Shown here piece after piece: positions 1 through 7,612 of a stretch of 7,612 nt of DNA. The position numbers and the translations under genes are program-made. The notes under the pieces were generated by a model. The model did no database searches. It was given only the letters and a program-made list of their open reading frames with translations, and had not been told where the DNA came from. This DNA comes from Candidatus Ethanoperedens thermophilum (GTDB taxonomy: Archaea; Halobacteriota; Methanosarcinia; Methanosarcinales; EX4572-44): NCBI GenBank assembly GCA_012910725.1, contig WNEG01000039.1:1-7612 (forward strand). Direction: 5' to 3'. Positions within the stretch are counted from its first letter, which is position 1; every line of letters begins with the position of its first letter.

Positions 1-20
1 CAAGTACTGCACATTCCGTG

Positions 21-103
21 TACAGAAAATTACCAGTAACTCTCGACTACGAAGTAGTCGAGTTGCGCAAAGTAATCAAGTGCAGAAATTACCAGTAACC
101 TCG
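21..103. repeat. Pair of ~20-bp direct repeats flanking a hairpin
   Basis: The word CAGAAAATTACCAGTAAC at about 23-40 recurs as CAGAAATTACCAGTAAC at about 83-99, one A shorter, and both copies are soon followed by CTCG. The copies are about 60 bp apart, with a perfect hairpin between them. The sequence lies just beyond the 3' end of the minus-strand regulator operon. It could be a degraded repeat element or the scar of a small palindromic insertion. No coding potential is seen. Confidence 0.6.
42..62. repeat. Perfect 9-bp inverted repeat (hairpin), possible terminator of the regulator operon
   Basis: CTCGACTAC, loop GAA, then GTAGTCGAG gives a perfect 9-bp stem with a 3-nt loop. On the minus strand it lies about 50 nt past the stop codon of the 266-aa regulator gene, so it could end or stabilise that transcript. 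No long T-run follows on the minus strand (only TAATTTTC somewhat later). Archaeal termination relies mainly on T-tracts, so a terminator role is uncertain; a mobile palindromic unit is as likely. Confidence 0.55.
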
Positions 104-112
104 AAACACGCA

Positions 113-913
113 CTATTTCGTTATCTCTACCAGTTTGTAGGTGAATTTTTCCTGTTCTATTCTTCTCAGCAGGGCTGGCACTTCTTCATCTGTTGCCACA
201 ACAAGCGAGGATACTCCATGGTATGCTGCTTCGATAATAGATTCCTTTGTTCCAAAGAACACATCTGGAGTGATGTTTATTTTTCTAAGAGCAGTCAATG
301 CTTCGACTCCAATGGCTGCGATATATTTTTTTGTCAGGATCAGCTTTTTTAATTCTTCAAGGTCTACAGTTTTTGATCCACCACGTTCGATGCGCGGGAT
401 TTTACAGATAACTATCTCTACAGGTTCAAGTTTTAGCATGCCTTTTATGTTTGTAACTCCAACATCATCCGACTCATTGGCATCTGTAACTATCGTACCA
501 GTTGTTCCTTTGTAGTCAGGCTCGATGGGTTTTGCATAAAGCAGGCCGTTTTCCATGTAGAGTGCAACTTTTTGACCTTTTGTAAGTGCTGTTCTGGCAA
601 GTGCTGGCCATGTGGTCACGTGTGTTATAATGTCTTCCAGAATGAAGCGGGCATACTTCTTAATGTCTGTTGCATTTTCGAGTACCCATTCCACACCCCT
701 TTTTGTGATATGATAGCGAACCCTGCCATCCGAGTGGATCATGTGTTCCTGAAGCAGTTCTTTTGTATATTCAGATATTGCCTGTGGTGTTACCCCAATG
801 GTATCTGCAATCTCTCTTTGTCGTACAACAGGTTGATGTTCCATTATTTCTACAAGTATCTGGAATTTGGTTATGTTTTTTTTACTTCGGAAAAGTTCTA
901 CCGTTTCTACCAA
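113..913 (-). CDS. Winged helix-turn-helix transcriptional regulator with C-terminal effector-like domain (266 aa)
   Basis: Predicted cytoplasmic DNA-binding regulator. Residues ~10-75 read as a winged HTH: a first helix (KFQILVEIMEHQPVVRQ), a helix-turn-helix (REIADTIGVTPQAISEYTKELL) and a wing (HSDGRVRYHITKRGVEWV), MarR-like in style. Residues ~85-266 form a larger alpha/beta region containing TALTKGQKVALYMENGLLYA, an ICKIPRIERGG segment and a C-terminal VVATDEEVPALLRRIEQ segment. This could be a ligand-sensing domain; I recall similar proteins in methanogens but no proven function. There is no signal peptide or membrane segment. The start is TTG at 913, chosen because GAGGTGG (919-925, read on the minus strand) precedes it by 5 nt and because it directly abuts the upstream gene's TAA, which implies translational coupling. 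The stop is TAG at 113-115. The DNA-binding role is well supported; target genes are unknown. Confidence 0.85.
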   Translation of the reverse strand: MVETVELFRSKKNITKFQILVEIMEHQPVVRQREIADTIGVTPQAISEYTKELLQEHMIHSDGRVRYHITKRGVEWVLENATDIKKYARFILEDIITHVTTWPALARTALTKGQKVALYMENGLLYAKPIEPDYKGTTGTIVTDANESDDVGVTNIKGMLKLEPVEIVICKIPRIERGGSKTVDLEELKKLILTKKYIAAIGVEALTALRKINITPDVFFGTKESIIEAAYHGVSSLVVATDEEVPALLRRIEQEKFTYKLVEITK

Positions 914-1423
914 TTATTCCACCTCTTCAGACCACTCGATCCGTTGTCCTTTGACATTGAGGTTTGGAGAACGCCGTGCAACACCTCTTATGAAAAGTGA
1001 GCTTTTGCCAAACACCCTGCACAAACCATTCATTGACTGATTGCCTTTTTTAACTTCTTCCTCAATCGCTATCATCGAATCTCTAATTTCGTTTTCAGTT
1101 CTAAAGGTTAGTTGTATCAAGCCACTCAAATCCTCTAATGAACACTGGAAGTTAAGCTGCACTTTTGAGTAGGATGTATGGTATTCTTTATCTGGTGTTT
1201 TGCCTGATTCAGGTATTCTCCATTTACTTTCAATGAGTCCACTTTTTTTGAGGAATGCCATGATTTCAGGTACATCGTTGTCAGATATTGTTGAAAGCTC
1301 TTCCACAGTTTTCCACTCAGTACTGAGGACATCAAAGATTTTTTTGTGCGGTTCAGAGCCAAATATCCTCAGTAATGTAATAAGTTCAGACGGATCATTG
1401 ATAATACGAGTTCTCTTACTCAT
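914..1423 (-). CDS. ArsR-like winged-helix transcriptional regulator (169 aa)
   Basis: Predicted small cytoplasmic regulator, first gene of a two-gene operon. Residues ~10-65 resemble an ArsR-type winged helix: LITLLRIFGSEPHKKIFDVL, then WKTVEELSTISDNDVPEIMA and FLKKSGLIESKWR, with a wing running into EYHTSYSKVQLNFQC. The C-terminal half (~75-145) is helical and charged (TFRTENEIRDSMIAIEEEVK), perhaps for dimerisation, and contains a second HTH-like stretch (SMNGLCRVFGKSSLFIRGVA). No cysteine cluster suggests metal sensing, so the ArsR label is structural only. The start is ATG at 1423, opening MSKRTRIIND, because GAGGT (1432-1436 on the minus strand) precedes it by 8 nt; a TTG at 1438 would place that ribosome site inside the gene. 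The gene ends at TAA 914-916 with no gap to the downstream TTG, so the two proteins are probably made together. I associate this gene family with methanogens; its function is unproven. Confidence 0.85.
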   Translation of the reverse strand: MSKRTRIINDPSELITLLRIFGSEPHKKIFDVLSTEWKTVEELSTISDNDVPEIMAFLKKSGLIESKWRIPESGKTPDKEYHTSYSKVQLNFQCSLEDLSGLIQLTFRTENEIRDSMIAIEEEVKKGNQSMNGLCRVFGKSSLFIRGVARRSPNLNVKGQRIEWSEEVE

Positions 1424-4400
1424 GTCATATAACCTCAATAAAATAGATAATTAACTAATGTTAATTAACTAATATAGGCGTTATAACCTCATAAAGATTT
1501 CTATACACTGCACCGAACAACAAGAGTGATGTTAGCTTTATAGAAACGCGCAAGAAAACTCCTGCCTTTCAAGGCGGAGATGAATTATTTCGGAGATCGC
1601 GGGGATTGATAACCGAGGTTGGGTTGGTGGTGTGGTCTAAAGGGTTTAATGGGGTGGGTTAATATCAGAGGATAATGTTAATTAATGAGATTGGATATAT
1701 TACATTATCTGGAATGTATACCTTTGATAAAAAAACAGGAGTTGGATAAAATGAAACAACGAATCTATGTAGATACCTCTGTTATTGGTGGATGTGAGGA
1801 TGAAGAATTCTCCAGGTGGTCTATTCAATTATTTGAGGAATTTCGACAAGGTTTAAAAACTGCAGTTATATCCAATCTTACTCGACGAGAGCTAGAAGGA
1901 TCTCCCGAAAGTGTGAAAAAAATATTGTTATCTCTTTTGGATACTAATATAGAGAATGTTGTTCTCACTGAGATAGCAGAAAGCCTTGCACAAAATTATA
2001 TTGATGATAGAGTTGTAGGTCCCAGACATATAGCAGATGCTCAGCACATAGCACTTGCCTCAGTGGAGCGAGTGGATGTACTGGTTAGCTGGAATTTCCA
2101 ACATATTGTGAATATTGATCGCATCCATGCTTTCAATTCAGTCAACTTAAAGTTGGGTTATCCTATGTTAGAGATTAGAAGCCCAAGGGAGGTTATTCAT
2201 GAAAAAGAAATTTGATGCAGTAGAATTTCAGCGAAAAATTCGTAAAGAGTTAGGTGAAAAGTATTTATCCAACCGTGAAGCGTTTCTCTATGAACTTGAA
2301 GAAAAATATGGCGATTTACAAAGAAAGAAGGTTAGTGCACATATCCAATAACATGAGTAAATCAGATTTCGTACTTTCTACTCTTAGGAATATTGTTTAT
2401 CATCACACCTTTGTAAATGTCGAAAAAAATTACTAAATACTAAGCTATCCACCCCACCTCTGTCCATACACACCTCATAACCCGACCTCAAGCACCGTGG
2501 ATGCCTCGGACTTTAGCGAAGCGAAGTCCGGGGTTTAGTGATATCGTTGTATGAAACGAATGTTATAGGAATGATTTTCTATGAAAGATGTAACTATTGA
2601 TTGGTTTTGAATATGAGCGAAGTTGCTGCAAGCGATGCGATGATCAAATATTTTAACACACTTGAATGTGAGGTTGCTTCAGCCCTCAACTTAGCCAATC
2701 GTGCACGAGAAAGAGGGGCCGACCCCACCCCATTCGTTGAAATCCCACTCGCAAAGGATCTTGCAGATCGTGTTGAACAACTAATTGGAGTTAAAGGTGT
2801 TGCAGAGAGGCTGCGTGAGCTTGAAAAGAATATGAGTCGGGAAGAAGCATCGCTTTATCTTGCAGTGGATGTCGCCTCTGGGAAAGTGGGTGATTTTAGA
2901 GGCCGGGAAGATGCGATGGATGCAGCGGTCAGGGTAGCTATGGCTGTACTAACAGAAGGTGTTGTGGCAGCACCGCTCGAAGGCATTGCAAGAGTCAAGA
3001 TTGAGAAGAATGATGATAAAAGTGAGTTTGTACGAATTTTCTATGCTGGGCCAATTCGAAGTGCCGGTGGAACTGCACAAGCATTATCAGTGCTTGTAGC
3101 TGATTATGTGCGGCGCAATTTAGGGATTGGTCGGTACAAACCACGCGATGAGGAAGTGGAACGGTGCGTCGAAGAAATACCGATATATCGGAATGCTGTA
3201 AATCTTCAGTATACGCCTGATGCCGATGAGATTCGCACGATAGTGAAGAACTGTCCGATCTGTATCGATGGTGAGCCTACCGAGGAAGTGGAGGTTAGTG
3301 GGTATCGTGATCTTGAACGTGTTTTGAGTAATCGTGTACGTGGCGGCATGGCTCTTGTGATTGCCGAGGGTATTGCGCTTAAAGCACCGAAGCTAAAAAA
3401 ACACGTTGTAAACCTCAAACTGGATGGATGGGATTGGATTGACACGTTTCTTGGTAAGGGTGGTGGTGATGAAGATAATGTGGTAAAACCGCTGGATAGA
3501 TACCTTCATGATCTTATTGCAGGACGCCCGGTGTTTGGCTATCCGTCACGAGCAGGCGGCTTTCGCCTTCGCTATGGGCGCAGTCGAAACACAGGTTTTG
3601 CTGCTGCTGGTATCAGTCCGGCAACCATGGTGTTGATGGACGACTTCATTGCTGCTGGCACACAGTTGAAGACTGAACGACCCGGCAAAGCAGCAGGGAT
3701 AGCTCCAGTGGACTCTCTTGAAGGACCTACTGTAAGACTGTTTAATGGAAATGTGCTTCGTATTGATGATACTTTTGAAGCACTGAGAATGCGGGGCGAT
3801 GTTGAGACAATACTCGATGTTGGTGAAATTCTAATAAATTTTGGGGACTTTATCGAAAACAATCATCCGCTTGTGCCGGCATCGTACTGTTATGAGTGGT
3901 GGGAACAGGAACTTGGATGTGCACTTGAATGTTCAAAACCTGTGTTAGAAAGCTCACTTGAATGTTCAAAACCTGTGTTAGGAAACTCTCTGCATGCGAA
4001 GCATACAGATCCTGATGACCACACTGCTGTCAACTTGTGTGAAACCTATCACGTACCACTGCATCCCAAATTTACATATCTCTGGCACGACATCACAATC
4101 AAAGATGTAACGTACCTTTCAGAATATGTGGAAACAAAGGGAGAATACAATCAAACACTCACACTACCGTTTAATCAAACTGCAAAGGATATCTTAGAAA
4201 CACTGCTTGTACACCACACGATAGACGAGAAGACAATCACAATCGACCAACCTCTCGCGCTGATACGATGTCTTGGACTCGATGAGAATCTCAAAAAACG
4301 CGGCATTCAAAGTAAGAATATCTCTGACTCGGTAGAGCTTGTATCAAAACTGAGTGGTTTCATTGTTCGAAAGCGTGCACCAACTCGTATTGGTGCTCGC

Positions 4401-7400
4401 ATGGGACGACCTGAAAAATCAGATAAAAGGAAAATGAAGCCGGCACCACATGTATTATTCCCGGTGGGAGTTGCCGGGGGACGCACACGTTCACTGCAGG
4501 ATGCAAAAAACTACAGCAAATCCATGCAGGATAACATCGGCACAATAACTGTTCAAATGGGAAAAAGGATCTGTCCCGGATGCAGCACACGCACTTTCAA
4601 AAACCGGTGCGAGCGATGTGGTAAGTTTACAAAGCCTGTATTGTCCTGCCCGGCATGCCATATCGAAGTTGACTCTGACACCTGTCCAAAATGTGGTAAA
4701 CAAACCACATCGTCAGCCGAAATGAAAATCGAATTTAAGAAAGAATACTACAGAGCTCTTGAAAATCTCAAAGAGCGAGACAACTTTGATAAGTTCAAAG
4801 GCGTCACCGGGTTAATCTCCAAGAACAAAACACCAGAACCACTTGAAAAGGGTGTGCTTCGAGCCAAAAACGATGTGGTGACATTCAAGGATGGCACGAT
4901 TAGATATGACCTTTCCGACCTTCCACTCACACACTTTATACCACGAGAGATCGGTACAAGTATTGAAAAAATACGAGAGCTTGGATACACCCACGACATC
5001 TACAATCAGCCTCTTACAACCGCAGACCAGATCATAGAGCTGAAAGTGCAGGATATCATACTCTCAACCGATGCTGGCAATTATCTCACACAAGCTGCAC
5101 AATTCATCGATGATTTACTATTAAAATACTATAAAACTGAGGCATACTACCATGCGAAGGATCGATCTGATCTCATTGGAAAACTGTTGATAGGGCTTGC
5201 ACCACACACATCAGCAGGCGTGCTGGCACGACTGATTGGCTATACAACAGCTTCAGTAGGCTATGCACACCCATTTTTCCATGCAGCAAAAAGACGAAAT
5301 TGTCTGGCACCAGGTACCGAAATTCTTGTCACAGACCACGACTTCCGATTAAAAAACTGCACAACTTCGTTGTACAGAGACAACATTTCAGATGCGGGAG
5401 AAGGAAGTGCGTTTATACCTTCCTATACGTTAAAAAACATGGACCTTGAGTCGTTATATCGCGGTGAAAACGCACGTGAGGAGGTTGTTGATGATTTTGG
5501 TACAACACGAAAAACCGTTGAAGGAATTAAGACGTATGCTCTGAACCCCATGGATGGGAGGTTTGAACTAAAGGACGTCAAATCAGTGATTAAAACGCCT
5601 GCACCATCACATCTGGTGAGCGTGAGAACAAGGTCAGGAAGAGCGTTTGTTTCCTCGCCCGAACACAGAATGGTGGTGTGGTCAAACGGTAAAATCCATC
5701 ACAAAAAAGTTTTGGAACTGGACAACGACGACAAACTATTGGTGCCGAAAAAACTCGACCTGAAAGAAGAGGATAGGGCAGAAATAGACCTTCTGAAGGC
5801 GTTTTTGAATTTCGATAACATTTCAATGAACGTAATGGTGAGAGGGGTCAGGGAAGTTTTAGAAAAGATAGTGAAAGAACTGGGAGGGTTGAAGTCAACT
5901 GCTGAGCAGATTAAAATCAGGGAAAAGACATTTACCAATTATGTTTATCGTGATCGCATCCCGTTACCCATTTTGCACTCGTTACTTGAGCGGACGCACC
6001 GTGACTGGACTGCAATTCCGAGAGAGTGTAAACTCAGCGTTAAAAGGGATCACACGGTAATCCCAAGAATTATCAAGCTTGATGAGCGCTTCATGCGGCT
6101 TATCGGCTATTATCTCGCAGAAGGCTATGCAAGAAGCGTTGAAAAGGAGTTTTATCAGGTCAGCATGGCATCGTTGGAAAAAGAGCTGTTGGATGACATG
6201 GCGAACTGTATTAGAGATGTTTTTGGCTTTTTACCTGGCAGAAAGGAGGGGGTGCTCGTCATATCAAACCGATTGATCTACCATCTATTTGTGGAGGTTC
6301 TGGGTACTGGCAAAGGAGCTAAAGAGAAGCGAATTCCATTATTGCTGAGAAACCTACCTCGATGGAAAATAAAGGAGCTGCTAAGTGCCTATTTCTCCGG
6401 CGATGGCTCTGTGGAAAAAGGCAAACTCGTTGTCTCCTGTTCCTCAGTGAGCGAGAAGCTACTGCAGGACATTGGATTGCAGTTGCTCAGATTTGGCATA
6501 TTCTATCGATTGAAAAGTGAGAGAAAAGCTGCTGGAGGAGCGGCGAAAGAGTTCTACGAGCGAAAAGGTAGAAGCGAAAAACTCCCGGTCTTTGACATTC
6601 ATTATATTTTCATAAGATCACGATATGCGAGAAAATTCGGTGAGGCAATTGGTTTTATAGAGAAGCAGAAAAACGTTGCATTGAGAGCGGCATTTGCAAA
6701 AGAGAGGGCACCGCGTATCTCCTCGTTTGGTGACGCTGTTCTTGACGAAATAAAAAGTATAGAACCAGTCAAGCCAGATTTTGAGTTCTTATACGATATA
6801 GAAGTTGAGGAGCATCATAATTTTTTGGTTAATGACTTCGTGCTCAGTGCAAATTGTGACGGGGATGAAGATTGCGTCATGCTACTGATGGATGGGTTCC
6901 TCAACTTCTCAAAATCTTATCTTCCAGACAAACGAGGGGGAAAGATGGATGCACCGCTTGTGCTTACAACACACATTGATCCAAATGAAATAGATAAAGA
7001 GGCTCACAACATCGATGTCACAGCACAGTACCCACTTGAATTCTATAATGCAACACTTACGTATACAAACCCGAAAGAGATCATCCCATACATAGATTCT
7101 GTCCATAACAGGCTTGGTACACCACAACAATATGAAGATTCGATGTTCACACACCATACAACTAATATTGCAGCAGGACCTAAAAACAGTGCATATAAAA
7201 CACTTGAAAGTATGGTAGACAAGATGAACGCACAACTACTCCTTGCAACCAAGATACGAGCAGTTGATGATTGGGATGTGGCAGAACGTGTAATCAGCTC
7301 ACATTTTCTGCCTGATCTTATTGGAAACCTTCACGCCTTTACAAAACAGCAGGTACGCTGTGTCAAATGCAATGCCAAGTACCGCCGCCCGCCATTGCAG

Positions 7401-7612
7401 AACAGCTGCCCACGATGCGGCGGGAGAATCGTACTCACAGTACATGAAGGTTCGGTCAAAAAGTACCTTGACGTATCACTGAGAGTGGCAGAGCAATACA
7501 ACATCAAACCTTACACCAAACAACGCATAGAGCTTCTAAAAAAGGAGATTAAATCACTCTTTGAAAACGACAAAAACAAGCAGAAAGGACTTGCAGATTT
7601 CATGTAACTATT

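Overview
The window looks like euryarchaeal DNA, most likely from the methanogen/ANME side (Methanosarcinales or relatives). The evidence is a D-family DNA polymerase large subunit (DP2), found only in archaea; Shine-Dalgarno-led genes with a TTG start; a pair of winged-helix regulators of the kind I associate with methanogens; and A/T-rich archaeal-style promoters. Genus-level placement is inference.

Layout: (1) 1-112 is a non-coding tail with a perfect 9-bp hairpin (42-62) and two copies of a ~20-bp direct repeat. (2) 113-1423, minus strand, is a two-gene operon: an ArsR-like winged-helix protein (169 aa), then a second helix-turn-helix regulator (266 aa) that starts at TTG directly after the first gene's stop codon. 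(3) 1424-1750 is a 327-bp divergent intergenic region. It holds 12-bp direct repeats over the regulator promoter, a third copy of the core motif upstream of the opposite promoter, an IS200/IS605-like right-end hairpin without a transposase, and a G/T-rich tract. (4) 1751-2351, plus strand, is a PIN-domain (VapC-like) nuclease gene overlapping a 50-aa ORF with a very strong ribosome binding site, probably the cognate antitoxin in toxin-first order. (5) 2352-2612 is intergenic, with a C/A-rich tract that is an imperfect inverted copy of the G/T-rich tract before the PIN gene, and a 10-bp-stem hairpin. (6) 2613-7607 is a complete DP2 gene (polC) coding a 1664-aa precursor: an 896-aa N-extein, a 518-aa intein with a LAGLIDADG homing endonuclease, and a 250-aa C-extein. 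Spliced DP2 would be 1146 aa, normal for the family.

How the parts work together: DP2 joins the small subunit DP1 (not in this window) to form the replicative polymerase PolD. Splicing is needed because the intein lies between N and C of the catalytic NCDGDED motif. The PIN/small-ORF pair behaves as a toxin-antitoxin module set between mobile-element-like repeats. The two regulators probably act together and may control their own promoter, and perhaps the PIN promoter through the shared motif.

The points most worth a second look are the intein's missing penultimate His (SAN|C instead of HN|C), an in-frame 33-bp tandem duplication in DP2, G/C strand-skew changes along polC that set the intein apart, the repeats around the PIN module, and the orphan IS605-type end. 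I see no CRISPR array, rRNA or tRNA.
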